From Viola odorata (taxonomy: Eukaryota > Streptophyta > Magnoliopsida > Malpighiales > Violaceae): a DNA stretch of 64,000 bases. Below, piece by piece: positions 22,600 through 35,567 of this stretch. A model generated the notes under the pieces. The model saw only the letters and a program-made list of their open reading frames with translations, had not been told where the DNA came from and did not search any database. Both the position numbers and the translations under genes were made by a program. Location: positions 51,372,158 to 51,436,157 of the forward strand of contig OY829540.1 in the NCBI GenBank assembly GCA_963691705.1, written 5' to 3'. Numbering within the stretch: position 1 is the first letter of the stretch; each line of letters opens with the position of its first letter.

Positions 22600-22841
22600 T
22601 GATTGCGTGTCGAGGGCATCAAATTTAGTTGTATAAAATATACGAAATGAGGGGTAGGAATACAACTTATCACTCGTCCACAAGGGACTTGTAAATTGTG
22701 GTAAGAAGATCGTCCATAGAGATCTTTCGGAAAATTATAGTTTTGACTCGACTTCCTCGTCACTGGAGTTGAGGGGTTTTGTTTCTGCAATTAAGATAAA
22801 CAAAGCATAAAAGAGAACAAGCAATAATTCAATAAAAAGGT
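22600..22841 (-). repeat. Element C 3' LTR, terminal 240 bp only
   Basis: Matches 23678-23916 nearly base for base, then diverges abruptly after CAATAAAAAGGT, where gag sequence begins. The missing LTR part and internal region were removed in one deletion. Confidence 0.88.
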
Positions 22842-23611
22842 AAGATCTTGAAGTGCTCCTCCAGCAGCTGCATCTAATCTCTCCTTATCCTTCACACACA
22901 TTCCATCATAAAAATATTGGATTAGGAGATGGTCAGCCACTCCATGGGTAGGGGAAATGTCTTGAAGGTCTCTAAACCTTTGATGATACTCGCTCAAACT
23001 CTCCTCTCCCCTCTGCTGAATGGAAACTAAATTCTTTCTAGCTACCCCCGCCTTAGTCTCGTTCCAATACTTATTCAGAAAGGCAACAGACATATCTCCC
23101 CATATTGTAATAGTGTTTTGGGGCAAGCTATAGAACCAATTCTTAGCTGAATCTTCAAGAGACCAAGGAAATGATTTCAGTTTGGCCCTCTCGATTGATA
23201 CTCCTACCAGTTTTAGGGTATCACATTGGAGGTGAAGGTTCCTCAAATGGTTATACAGATTCTCGTTTTTATGGCCATGGAACTTGGTTAAGTTGGCTAT
23301 GATGTTTGTCTTGTTAAACCAATCATTAGCCATTGGGGGTAGATTAATACAGGAGTAAGTCACTCATTCTACCCCCTATTTTGTTCCCTCATCGTCTGTT
23401 CTTGTTGGTTTTCCTCCATGATTGGTATTGGGTTTTTAGCTGGGCCTGGATCTTGGCCTAGATTGCTGCTGGGACTTGATTCTGTTTGTGTCCCTAAAAA
23501 TTCACCGTCAAACTTCCTTTTGGCTTTCTTTCTGTTTTGTGCTTCAGTCTTCGTAAGTTCTGGATTCAAAGGTAGTAAATCTTCCTTTGAGGACCTGGTC
23601 ATCAACTGCAA
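22842..23611 (-). pseudogene. gag: Element C gag N-terminal half
   Basis: Two minus-strand frames are joined by an indel near 23368. The first, 23611-23369, starts MQLMTRSSKEDLLPLNPELT, a typical Athila Gag N-terminus also seen in D (MTRSSCREEDLLPYNPNLT). The second, 23363-22842, is the Gag core with INLPPMANDWFNKTNIIANL, KLKSFPWSLEDSAKNWFYSL and ESLSEYHQRFRDLQDISPTH, ending GGALQDL at the deletion. After that the frame runs into LTR sequence, so TFLLNYCLFSF at its end is not Gag. It lacks the zinc knuckle. Confidence 0.88.
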
Positions 23612-23654
23612 AAGACAAAAATAAAAACAAAACTACAAAAACACCGTCAAAAGA

Positions 23655-23675
23655 TCCCCGGCAACGGCGCCAAAA
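23655..23675 (-). promoter_or_regulatory. Primer binding site of C
   Basis: On the minus strand TTGGCGCCGTTGCCGGGGAT follows the LTR end by a few bases, identical in its core to that of F. This fixes the orientation of C. Confidence 0.9.
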
Positions 23676-23677
23676 TT

Positions 23678-24375
23678 TGATTGTGTGTCGAGAGCATCAA
23701 ATTTAGTTGTATAAAATATACGAAATGAGGGGTAGGAATACAACTTATCACTCGTGCACAAGGGACTTGTAAATTGTGGTAAGAAGATCGTCCACAGAGA
23801 TCTTTCGGGAAATTATAGTTTTGACTCGACTTCCTCGTCACTAGAGTTGAGGGGTTTTGTTTCTGCAATTAAGATAAACAAAGCATAAAAGAGAACAAGC
23901 AATAATTCAATAAAAAGGTGCAATCTTAGGCAGAAGGAAATCTTAGCTAAGATTGTAGGTTGAGGTTAGTTGTGAACTGTTGTGAGGTAAACTCCTGGTA
24001 AGGGTGAATTCGTGAGCGTATTCCTTGTTTAATCGATCATTGACCTTAGATTTTCTCCTTCTCTCTCATAACTCTATTATAGATTGGGAGAAACCCCTTT
24101 CCAATCCTACTTTCCTCCTATTCAAATCACTTAGAGGGAACCCCCTTTCCTACTGATCCTGGCCAGTGGACACCTTGCTGGTTAAAGGGTTTATCCAATT
24201 GGCTGCTGGCTTGAGGCACATGCGTTTTCTCAATGGCGTAGGGAAAGACAGAGTCTAGGCCAAGCTACTCCCAACTCGGAGCCCTAGAATGTCAGTCTAG
24301 TTAGGCCTATATCAATCCAAGTTCACTAACCCCGCGAGGTTAGCTGCCTATTTGCATCACTCTAGTTTCGCTCGT
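23678..24375 (-). repeat. Element C 5' LTR, inner part
   Basis: Runs from TGATTGTGTG (plus coordinates) to the insertion point of D. The remainder of this LTR is 57231-57990, for a total of about 1458 bp. Part of it is an inverted relative of the D LTR (for example around 24165-24215 against 25407-25440), so C and D are related families in opposite orientation. Confidence 0.85.
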
Positions 24376-25903
24376 TGATTACATTGCATTTCATCATGTT
24401 TTTACTATCCATTTACTTGTTATTTGGGTAGTAAACCTACTGATTTATCCTTGTATTTCCCATAACTTAACAGATCTGGTCTGGAGGCAATTTATAAAGA
24501 ATCTGATTTGTGGAGCGCTGAAGCTATTTTCTCGAGTCTTGGCCTGGAGCTTGGCCAAGACACATTCGCATCCAAAGCAGCGCACCATTGAGACTGTCTT
24601 GGCCAAGCCTACGGCCAAGACACTTTCGCGATAAAGCCAGAAGCGTGGATCACTTGGGCCGCTTCCCGCATTGGGCTTTGCAGCTGGCAAGTCGTAGCTG
24701 TCCCGCAAATTTAGAGGGATCTGAAGCATATCTCTTGAAGAATCCCGCATGGGATCTCCCTCTTTTGTATTTGCGATTTAATTCCCATTTAAGAACAATT
24801 TATTGTAGCAATCTCTTTAGAGATTTTCTAGGGATTAGAGTTGGAATAGGACAGAGGAGTTGAGGGTTATTTAGCTAAACATTGTTCCTCCTCTGTCAGG
24901 ATCGACCTTCTTCATCTCCATCTCCTTCGTTTCTCTTTGACATTGTTACCTTTGCTCCGAATTTATTTAAATCTCGGATTTTGATTATTTATGCAACAAA
25001 ATATTTTGTCTTTTCAATTATGAGTATTAGTAACTAACCACCCATTCTTGGTAAGGGTTGATGAGCTGAAGTTCTTACGCATTCGTGAGATCAATCCATA
25101 CTTAACAATCTCTTCTCTCGTATTTATTTATCCCTTGAACTTAATCTATCGCTTACTCACTAGAGACAAGGTTTGATCATCCTTGTACTCTAGTAGAGAA
25201 GAGTTGCAGCAGGTCTAGAAGGAAAGGGAGTACCCGTCGGCTAGACAAAGTAGGCAACTAGTCTCGCGCCAGACTAGAAGAGATAATTAATCTAGGTCAA
25301 GACTAGATTGACAACTTAGGGTTTCCATAGGGAGACACCTTGGCTTAGGTACTGTCTTCCCCTATACCATTGAGGAAGCGAACAGCCATTCAAGACAGCA
25401 GTCAAACGGATAAACCCTTTAACCAGCAAGGTGTCCCTTGGCTAGGATTATCAGGAAAGGGAGTACCCGCTAGGTAATTTGAAGAGGAGGGAAGACAGGA
25501 GTGAACAAGAGTACCTCCACTCTATAGCAGTACTATGAACGAAGAGAGGAATACCTTTGAATCTATGATCGAAGCATAAGAACAAAAGCTCTCACATCGC
25601 CCTTACCTGGAATTTCCTTTTATCAGATTTATTTCAATCTTGACCCCTGTCTTGGCCAAGCCTTTGGCCAATACTATTTTCGAACTATTTTTACTTCTTT
25701 CTATTTTGTCTTTATTTTCAGATACTACCAAACCAAATCCAGTGATGAGGAAGTCAACCTAAGAATTACATCTTCTAGAGGTCTCTATGGACGATCCTCT
25801 TACCACAATCTACAAAATCTTGTGGACAGTGATAAGTTGTATTTCTACCCCCAATTCCATACCTATTTCACTATTATATTTGACGTGTTCGACGCGCAAT
25901 CTA
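24376..25903 (+). repeat. Element D 5' LTR (1528 bp)
   Basis: Begins TGATTACATTGC and ends GACGCGCAATCTA, where the partner LTR ends GACACGCGATCA. Matches 35568-36216 followed by 56356-57225. CTTGGCCAAG lies at 24598-24607 and 25651-25660. Confidence 0.93.
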
Positions 25904-25920
25904 CAAAATACCGGGGACGT
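25904..25920 (+). promoter_or_regulatory. Damaged primer site of D
   Basis: CAAAATACCGGGGACG stands where AATTTTGGCGCCGTTGCC is expected. Only the CCGGGGA end remains. Reverse transcription could not be primed normally, an independent sign that D is dead. Confidence 0.65.
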
Positions 25921-25962
25921 CTAACGGTATTTGTAGTTTTTATTTTATTTTGTTTTTGATAG

Positions 25963-28757
25963 TTGATGACCAGGTCCTCTTGCAGAGAAGAAGATTTATT
26001 ACCATACAATCCGAATCTCACAAGGGCCGAAGCACAACTTAGGAAGATAGCCCAGCAGAGGAAAACCCCGGAGGAAAGTGAATCGGTAACCTCTAATTCA
26101 GAATCAGACTATAGTCTAGACCACAGTCTTGGTCAATCCTCCGACCAAGACGATTTCTTTGGTCCAGCTATGGCAGAAAATCAACAAGAACCCACGATAA
26201 GGGAACTAAACAGAACAGCAGAGCAGGAAATCTTCTCCTGCATACCTCTACCGACAGTGGCAAATGACTGGTCTATCAAGACCAATATGGTGGCCAACCT
26301 TCCTAGATTCTATGGCCATTCGAACGAGAACCCTTTCAAGCACCTGAGAAATCTACACGTTCAATGTGACATGATGAAACCAGCTGCTGTGAACATGGAG
26401 AGAGCAAAGTTGAAAGCTTTTCCATGCTCTCTAGAGGGGGCTGCCCAAAATTGGTTCTACAGCCTACCTCACAACACGGCCAATACCTGGGCCGAGATGT
26501 CCACATTATTCCTCAACAAGTACTGGAATGCAACGAAAGCAGGGGTGGCTAGGAAAAACATGGTTGCCATCCAGCAGAGGAACATGGAGGGTCTAAGTGA
26601 ATATCACCAGCGGTTCAGGGAATTGCAAGAAGTTTGTCCTACACACGCAGTTGCGGATCAAACCATGATCTAATATTTTTATGATGGAATGCTCCTACCA
26701 AGTAAAGAAAAAGTTGATGCAGCCGCAAGTGGAGCATTGCAGGACTTGACGGTCACCAGAGCCAAACTTCTACTCCAAACCATGGCAGACAATAGCCAAA
26801 ATAATACCACTTCTGACAGGATTTCTATTCCTTCTAGTCTTTGTTCTATTGATGTTGAGCAAAAATTAACTGAATTAACTGATATGGTGAAAAATATTTC
26901 TGTCAATATTTCAGGAGCAATGACTACAGGGAGTTCAAGTCAGGAGCAGATAGCCTCAGTTTGTGGGATCTGCCAGCAACAAGATCATCAGACCAATAAT
27001 TGTTACATGGTGCAGCATCCTGATGACGTAACACAAGTAAATGCAGCCTATGGGCAGAACCAAGGGAGTATGAAAAATTTCCCTCAAGGAAGTAACCAGT
27101 ACTCATGGAGAGGCCAGCCAAATTTTAGATGGAGAGACCCAGTCCCTCCAAATCAGAATCAAAATCAAAATATACCTCAGCAACAACCTCCCGTTAACTT
27201 TCAACACTTCGTACCTCATCCTTCACACCTAAATCCTGGCCAACCTCCTGGCCAAGCCTCGGTACCTCAGTTGCTGCCAGCACCTCAGCCTTTGCAAATT
27301 ACTGGTCCCTCTATAGAGGATACGCTTAAAAGTTTGGTTGAAATACAAAAGAACTTGATGCAATCTACGCAGTCTAGCTTAGCGGAGATGCAAAAACAAA
27401 TCAATCAAATGACCAATCAAGGTAAATTACCTTCTACAACAGTAGACAATCCAAAACACAATGTTAGTGCCATGAGCCTAAGGAGTGGAGTTGTGCTACC
27501 AGAAAGGGAAGGAGTGAAAACAAATGAGGAAATAATAAAAATCCAGTCGCAAGAAATGGATGAAGATGAGGAAGAAGAAACTAAAACTGAAGCAGTGTTT
27601 GCCAAACCTCAGGCCAAGCTTACGGTTATCGCGGAACCAGAAAAGGAAAAGCCTGTCTTGGCCAAGCCACAGGCCAAGCCAGACCAGAAGGAAGAAATCA
27701 TAGAAATTCCTCCACCATTCCCTCCTAGATCTTCGAAGGAGAAGAGGCAAGATGAAGCAAGAGACTTCATGGTTGTTTTTGGGAAAATAGCTGTTAATAT
27801 ACCTATGTTGGATTTAATTGCAAAAGTTCCCTCTTATGCTAAATTTCTTAAGGAACTGTGCACTAATAAAAAGAAAATTGCAGGTATAGAGAGGGTGAAC
27901 TTAACTCACAATGTCTCTGCAGTGTAGCAGCTTCCAGAGAAGTGCAAAGATCAAGGGACTTTCACCATTCCATGTCAAATCGGGAACAAAAAAATTGAGA
28001 AGGCCCTTTGCGACTTAGGGCCCGGCATCAATGTGATGTCCCTGAGTGAATTCGAGACCTTGAAGATAGGAACAATGAAGGAGACCGACTTGGTAATTCA
28101 GCTGGCCGATCGAACAATCATCCGACCTAAGGGCGTAGTGACTGATGTCTTGGTAATGGTAAATGATTTTATTTATCTAGTGGACTTTTATATAGTTGAA
28201 ATGAATGTTCAATTACCATCTTGCACCACTGACATTTTATTAGGAAGACCTTTCCTAAGGACATCGAAAGCAAAGATTGATTGCTTTGAATGAAGTATAA
28301 TTCTAGAATTTTGTGGAAGAACAATTAAATTCTGCATTACTGAAGCCTTAAAACATCCTAATGATTTTCATTGCGTTAATTTTCTTGATGTTTTAGATCC
28401 AATTACTGAAGAAATTGCTGACATTTATATTAACAACCCCCTTGAGTATGTTTTGAGCAGGGAAATTTCCACAAGAACTCTAAAAGAATTAGAAGACAGA
28501 ACTGGAGATCAGAAGGAACTCCAAGAAATTTTGGACAGTCTGGCCGATCCAGAAGATTCGTACATGATCTTGGCCTCGAGCTTGGCCAAGACCCAGGCCA
28601 AGACTACAAAAATCGGGAAGAAAACTGTGAGTTATCAATTTGTGCAGTCTTCGGTTCCTAAATTTCTACCTTCTGTTGTGCAGGCACCACAGTTGGAATT
28701 AAAATCTCTGCCAGACCATTTGTGCAGGCACTACAGTTGGAATTAAAATCTCTACCA
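25963..28757 (+). pseudogene. gag: Element D gag and protease (nonsense mutations)
   Basis: One frame runs from ATG 25963 with in-frame stops at 26671 (TAA in place of a Gln codon before YFYDGM), 27925 and about 28291. The Gag core lies at 26270-26750. The zinc knuckle CGICQQQDHQTNNC lies at about 26964-27005, followed by a Gln/Pro/Asn-rich stretch. The protease block has CDLGPGINVMSL near 28010, where F has DLGAG, so even the catalytic loop is altered (A to P). Repeated LAKPQAK segments come from the CTTGGCCAAG word. A 44-bp tandem duplication (28678-28765) shifts the frame at the protease/RT linker. Confidence 0.9.
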
Positions 28758-31668
28758 GACCATCTCAAATATTCCTATCTAGGCCTAGACGACACCCTAC
28801 CCGTTATAATCTCAGCAAAGCTAACGGAGAATAAAGAAGAGAGATTGGTGGCAGTCTTGAAGATGCACAAGGAAGCGATTGGCTAGACCATGGCAGATAT
28901 CAAAGGGATATCAGCCAACATATGCACCCATAAAATACACGTGGAAGAGGATAAGAAACCCATTCGGCAACCCCAGAGGAGATTAAACCCTCCAATGATG
29001 GAAGTCATAAAAAAAGAAATAATCAAATTGTTAGATTCGGGTGTGATTTATCCTATCTCTGATAGTAATTGGGTGTCCCCTGTGCAGGTAGTTACTAAGA
29101 AGACTGGGATTACAGTGATCGAAGGAGAAGATGGGACCCAAAGAACAACAAGGATCCAAAACGGATGGAGGGTATGCATTGACTACCGAAGGCTGAATCA
29201 AGTCACTCGGAAGGCTCATTTCCCTTTGTCATTTATCAACCAAATGGTAGAAAGGCTTACGGGAAAGTCTCACTACTGCTTCTTGGACGGATACTCGGGG
29301 TTTCATCAAATTCCCGTTGCACCCGAAGACCAAGAAAAGACGACGTTCACTTGTCCATTTGGAACGTTCGCCTACAAACGCATGCCATTTGGGCTATGCA
29401 ATACGCCTACCACCTTTCAAAGGTGCATGGTAAGTATATTTTTTGAATATGTAGAGAAGAGCATCGAGGTGTTCATGGATGATTTTACCGTTTACGGTAA
29501 TGATTTCGAACAATGCTTACATAATTTAGAAAATATTTTAAAAAGATGTGTTGATACATATTTAGTCTTAAACTTTGAAAAATGTCATTTTATGGTAGAC
29601 CAAGGAATTGTCCTTGGCCATGTGATTTCAAAGAAAGGCATTGAGGTTGATCAAGCAAAAATTGACACTATCAAGAACTTGCCTTACCCCTCATGCTTGC
29701 GTGAGGTTAGGAGCTTTCTTGGACATACAGGTTTCTATCGTAGGTTCATAAAAGACTTCTCCAAGGTAGCTGAACCAATGTGCAAGCTACTGCAAAAGGA
29801 GGTAGAGTTCGACTTCAACGAGGCATGTCAGAAATTGTTCGAAGAGCTAAAGAAGCGATTGACATCAGCACCGATCATCCAAGCGCCGGACTGGAGCTTG
29901 CCATTTGAGCTGATGTGCAACGCAAGTGACGCTGCTATTGGAGCGGTTCTTGGGCAGAAGAAAGGAAAAGATCAGCACGTGATCTATTACGCATCAAAAA
30001 TGCTAGATGATGCCCAAAGAAATTACACCACAACCGAAAAAGAACTTTTCGCAATAGTTTTTGCCCTGGAAAAATTTAGATCTTATTTATTGGGCACAAA
30101 AATTATTGTATTTTATGATCATGCGGCATTAAAATACCTCTTGGTCAAGCATGAGGCCAAACCTAGACTAATCCGTTGGATTCTTCTTTTACAGGCGCAT
30201 AATCTGGAAATTAAGGACAAGAGTGACAGGGAAAACCTTGTGGCAGACCACCTGAGCCGCTGCCTAGCAGAAGGAGACCTGGAACCAGTAAGGGTAGAAT
30301 TCCCTGATGAAAAACTATTTTCAGTCGCACTGTCTAGCCCAGAGTCTAGGCCAAACCCTCAGCCAAACCCGCGCCCATGGTACGCTGAAATTGCAAATTA
30401 CCTTGCAACAGGTAAACACTACGGTGATATGACTACTCATGAGAGAGTAAAGGTCAAGCATGACAGTAAGTACTATGTCTGGGATGACCCATATTTATGG
30501 AAATTAGGCACTGACCAATTACTTAGAAGGTGTATACCTCAAGGTGAAACTTTGTCTATTCTCAAATTCTGTCATTCTCAAGCATGTGGAGGCCATTTTG
30601 GAGCAAGGAGAACAACCCTAAAAGTCTTAGAGGCTGGTTTTTATTGGCCTAGTATTTTTCAGGACAGTTTTCTATTTTGTAAAACTTGTCCCGCTTGCCA
30701 AAAAGTAGGGAATATTAGTTCCCGAAATGAAATGCCTATGAATTTTATTCTTTCATGTGAAATATTTGATATATGGGGCATAGATTTTATGGGACCTTTC
30801 CCTACTTCTTTTGGCAACAAATATATTCTCTTAGTTGTGGATTATGTATCAAAATGGATAGAGGTGAAATCCACTAAGAATGATGATGCTAGGACTGTTA
30901 TTTCCTTTATTAAATCTAACATCTTGAACAGATTTGGAATTCCTCGAGGGATCATTAGTGATCGAGGAACACACTTCTGCAACAAGATTCTATCTTCCCT
31001 TTTCAGGAAATATGACATCACACATAGAGTGTCCACAACCTACCACCCTCAATCAAACGGCCAAGCAGAAGTGTCAAATAGAGGTGAAATCTGTCTTGGC
31101 CAAGACAGTAGGCCTAGACAGAGGCGATTGGAGCCAGCGGTTAGATGACGCATTGTGGGCCTGTAGAACGGCTTACAAAGGTCCAATCGGGATGACGCCT
31201 TACAACCTGGTCTATGGGAAGGCGTGCCACTTGCCAGTAGGGTTGCAACACAAAGCATATTGGGTTATACGAAAGTGCAACTTGAGCTATGACGAAGCTG
31301 GGCAAGAAAGGAAGTTACAACTCCATGAGCTGGAGGAGTTGAGAGATCAAGCCTATGACAATCAGTTGATTGTCAAAATCAGAATGAAGGCCTACCACGA
31401 CAAAAGAATTATTGGGAAACCTCTCCACACAGGGGAGAAGGTTCTTCTTTATAATTCTCGTTTTAAATTGTTCCCTGGAAAATTAAAAACAAGATGGGAA
31501 GGCCCTTTTGTTGTTACTAATATTTACCCACATGGTGCAGTAGATATTAGGAATGAAAAAACGGGTGCCGAGCTCAAGGTGAACGGACAAAGATTGAAGC
31601 CATTCTTTGAAAGCTTCCAGGAAGAAAACATTTCTAAAAAGGTGGATCTGCCACCAAAATACAAGTGA
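28758..31668 (+). pseudogene. pol: Element D pol: reverse transcriptase, RNase H, integrase (frameshifted)
   Basis: After an amber codon just before MADIKG (Trp in F), the frame is open from 28890 to 31148. RT has FMDD at 29472-29483. RNase H has lost its first acidic residue: CNAS replaces CDAS (Asn codon 29919-29921), and YSDH reads FYDH. Integrase has the HHCC finger and the first two Asp ([16 protein letters not shown]). A frameshift near 31083 falls right after GQAEVSN, and the rest ([13 protein letters not shown] to PPKYK) continues in the frame ending 31668. No functional enzyme set can be made. Confidence 0.93.
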
Positions 31669-32271
31669 AGAAATTCTGAGTCAAGCCTAGGACTTAAAAT
31701 AAGGGCGCTACAAGGGAGGAAACCCTTGTTTCTTTTATTTTAGGAAGTTTCTTCTATTTTATTTTATTTTATTTTAATTTTCCTCTGCTTCTTTCTCTTT
31801 ATTTTTCCCTTTGATTTTATTTTATTTTTGAATTTTTCGTCACATTTGATTTCCCTGGGTTATTTTTGATTTTGTGCAGGAAATTAAGTGTGGGGAAATT
31901 GATGCAGGCTGGCCAAGAGCTTGGCTAAGCCTTTGGGCTAGACTATTATGCATTAGCGGAGCTCTTTGTGAGTTAGTGGGACACGTGTCAGCGCCGTCTT
32001 TTTAAGGCTTTTAATTGCTTTTTGAACGGACAAATCCAAAAAGCAATTAAAAGGAATTAATGGAAAGCATGGGAAAACTAAACCACCACCTCTGTGTATT
32101 CCCTTCCCACTCTGACACAACCACGCCCACGTAACCAACAAATTCGGACTCCCATCCAAGCTAAAAAAGCAACAGTCCCTTCTTCTTCTTCTCCCCCATA
32201 TCGCACAAAATTCCCAGAAAACCTAAACGCTAACCCACCATTATTTCACTCTTCACTCCTCTCTCACAACC
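31669..32271 (+). other. Element D spacer before ORF2
   Basis: T-rich, non-coding. A splice-acceptor-like tract ends TTTTGTGCAG at 31879, followed by the purine-tract-like AAGTGTGGGGA at 31886-31896. A G-box CACGTG lies at 31982-31987. The remainder reads like a pyrimidine-rich leader of ORF2. Confidence 0.6.
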
Positions 32272-34475
32272 ATGAACCCACCAAATCAGGACCCACCGTC
32301 TGATATTCCAAAACCCAGTGACGACCTCAGAGGCGCTGCGCCGCCTGTCCTTCCGGCCGAAGGAATCTCCACCGTGAGGCGTCTCCTCTAGGCACTCGAG
32401 GACAACGATTCGATGTCCTCAGAGGATGACATACCCGACGAGTCTGAGGACAGTGTCAAGGGAGTCGACCGGGCCGTGGTCGTGAGTGACGAAGACTCCG
32501 ACGAATTCCCTCTTGCAAAGAGGATGAAGCCGTCCGTCCCCGCGTCGGCAGGAGAAAGAGAAAGCAGACGAGAGGCTGCTGAAGAAAATGGAGGCAGCCG
32601 GAGCATCAAACCCAACTCCGGCAGTCGCAGCAGTTCCCACACTGCCACCGCCACCTCCGGTGAAGCAACCAGCCGCGGCCGCACCTGCGAAAAAGCCCAC
32701 TGGGCGAATCAAGCAAGTGGCCCACAAAAAGACCCCGAGGACGAAGTCGGCGAGAATCCCAGATTCACTACCATCGCCTTCAAACCCTAAGAAGGGCAAA
32801 ACTAGTGTTGCTCCTTCCACCGCCAAAAGCAAAGGGAAACAGAAGGTGGTCGAGGAAGTTGAGGACGACGAAGAAGAGATTCCAGTCTTGGCTAAGACAC
32901 CGGCCAAGACTACCAAGGTAATATCTCTCCCCCCACTTCACACACTCAGAGGCTGGTTGAAGTTTGACACACCATACCTCAAAGCCAAATTGATTGAGAA
33001 GCATGTGTGTGATATTCCTGCTTTTACCATACTTGATTTTTCATTTTTAGATCAAATGGGGTTAGGGGATAGAATTAGAGCTTTTGTGTATGATATTGGT
33101 TGGGTCCCTTTGATGTCAATTGATTGTGATGCGTACACTAAGCTCTGCTTGGAATTTCACACCAATTTCTAGTTTGACCAAGACACTGTGTATATTAGGG
33201 GTAAAGATAAGCCTGATTTGGATGCTGCTTATGTGGTTAATTTTCGTTTGTGTGGCAAATGGAGTCACTTTTCTTTGAATGCGTTTAATGCTTTGTTGGG
33301 TTATGCGTATAGTGATGAGTCTATTTATGATTATCCCACTGATTGGGATAAGAATGCTGCCTTTAGAGAGGTATCAGGAGACCCTAAGGCTAAATTCGAT
33401 AGGAATTCCAAAGCCCATGCAATTCAAAACCCAACCCTTCGTATGCTCCACAAGACTTTGTCTATCAACCTTTCGGGGAAGACAAAAGTTTCTGGAAATC
33501 TGGCCAAATCTGAACTCTTTTTGCTATGGTGTGTACTGCACAAGAAAAAGGTCAATTTAGGTCTCTATTTGGTTCATCAATTGCATGCTTGTGACTCCAA
33601 TTCTACACTGATTCTAGGGCCTCTTATCACTTGGTTGGTTGTGCAAACTGTTGATTTCTGCTGATTTGGATAAATGTTGCTCCCCTAAAATATTAGATTT
33701 GAGAACCTTCAACCAAATGGGATATTTCCATTTGGAAGGAGAATTTGTTGAGTGTAATGCAGGTTTTACACCGGTGGAGGAGCACATTTTTGGCAAAAAG
33801 AATGCAGGGAACTACAGGCTACGCCCTGTCAAAATCCCAGGAGAAGCAGCAGAGGTCGATACAGCCTAGGATCTAGGCCAAGACATAGGCCAAGATCCTC
33901 CCATTTCAGAACCGGCAGAAGCAGCTGATCTAGGCCAACCTTCAGGCCAAGATCCCCCTACTAGTGGTGCCTCTGACCCTCCAACATGGGCAAGAGAGTT
34001 TCAAGCCCGGCAGCTGCTCATCCTGGAGCAGCAGAAGATTATCCTGGACCGTCTAGGCCAGGACAAGGGCCAAGATATGCCACAAGAGCCTCCCACTGCA
34101 GACAACAACAAGATAGTCCCATCATGGGCCCAGGCGCTGATCGACAGCCAGAAGACCATCATGGAGCAGCAGAAGAACCTCAGGACCAACGTCCTCCATG
34201 TCTATGAGCATCTCCAAAACCACTTAGGATTCCTCAAGGCCTTGGACGGAGCTGTAGGATACATCTGCAAGAAGGTGTACCATCATCTGGTCACCAGTAG
34301 TGACTCCGAGTCCTCTGACGAGGAAGATGTTCCCAAACAAGCACCTGCAACAACGCAGCAGCCGCCAGTCCCTCCCTTTGCTCCACAAAAATCAGACGTA
34401 CCACCTCCAGTTGCTGATCTAGGCCAACCATCGAGCCAACCTTCAGGCCAAGATCAGACCCCTCCACCAGCTTAA
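32272..34475 (+). pseudogene. Element D ORF2: ATHILA ORF1-like protein (broken)
   Basis: The predicted start is ATG 32272 (MNPPNQDPPSD). Stops lie near 32390, at 33170-33172 (TAG between HTNF and FDQD) and at 33867-33869. Frame changes lie near 32560 and 33650. Conserved blocks match ORF2 of F: DQMGLGDRIRAFVYDIGW, YTKLCLEFHTNF, VVNFRLCGKWSHFSLNAF, HAIQNPTLRMLHKTLSINLS and FLLWCVLHKKKVNLG. The C-terminal part, poorly matched in F, is a Gln-rich helix (EFQARQLLILEQQKIILDRL) with repeated GQD/GQP segments from the GGCCAAGA word. Function unknown. Confidence 0.8.
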
Positions 34476-35553
34476 CCAGCTTTTGCCCTCAGGTCGTTTC
34501 TTTCTTTTCTTTTATTTTTTTGTCTTCTGCTTGTCTCTCCACACAATGAGGACATTGTGTCTTTTAAGTGTGGGGAGGATGTACATTGGTTTGTTTTTAT
34601 ATTTATGTGTTTTGTGATGATTGTTGTGTTTATTGTCTGATTTTTTGTGTGTCAGTTTTTTCTGTTTTAATTTTTCATGTTTGCATGTGTCTGTCCAGTC
34701 CTTTGAGTCTGTCATTTGCATGATTTTTATTAGTATTTTTCTGCATGTTTTGAGTCTGTTTCGTGAGTGCACATCCGAACCCCTATTTTCTTGCTTAGGC
34801 TGTTTAGTCTTTCGGTGGGACTGCATTTAGACACTTTCCTAGGGGATACAATGCTTTAGTAACAGGGAAGCGAACGAGCGTAAATTGATCAATGCCTAAA
34901 GGGGCATATACTCTAATGATTCCCAAACATTAACCATCCACATGGTCATAGGGACACTTAGCTAGAACCTTAACTTTTATTAGGGTGACGGGGTTTGCTG
35001 CCATGATTTGAGTGTGTTGTTCTATCTGTCTAGAGTGTGAGACAATGAAAGGTGTTGGAGCGTCATAGGGCAGACATAGCAAAGGTGGAAGTTCTCGCCA
35101 AAAAGAACAAGCTTTGTCTATGTGCCGTGTCTGTAAAATACAAAGGACACTTGATATGTCTGGGGAAAAAAAATATGATAAGACATAAAAGAAAATGAAT
35201 AGAAAAATTCTGTCAAAGTGATTTAAATGGCACCAGTCTTTAGGCACTTTTGGATAGACAACACAGCGGTGGGACTCAAATCTTTGGTGAACTTTGTTGC
35301 CCTATACCTTATCAATCTAATCTAGTAGGGTGTCTTGATACCATGTGGAAGGGGTATGTTTAGGGTATTGATTTTTCCTTGTTAGTCTAGCATTGGATAT
35401 TTTGGTAAAGTGTCTTGGCAGATCCAGTGAAGGGGTAAACAGTCTGAAATTGAGAAAGTCAGGGGGGTTCATGATGTCTGTTCTGTTTTGTTGTGTTTTT
35501 ATTTTGTATTTGTGAGTCTTTGAGTCTGTATGCTTTGGGGGCAAGCATAGTTT
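34476..35553 (+). other. Element D 3' untranslated region
   Basis: No gene seen. T-rich and TG-rich, with a second purine-tract-like AAGTGTGGGGA at 34566-34576 soon after the ORF2 stop. Small frames on both strands are low-complexity. Confidence 0.65.
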
Positions 35554-35567
35554 AAGTGTGGGGAATT
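35554..35567 (+). promoter_or_regulatory. Polypurine tract of D
   Basis: AAGTGTGGGGAATT sits directly before TGATTACATT of the 3' LTR. Confidence 0.82.
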
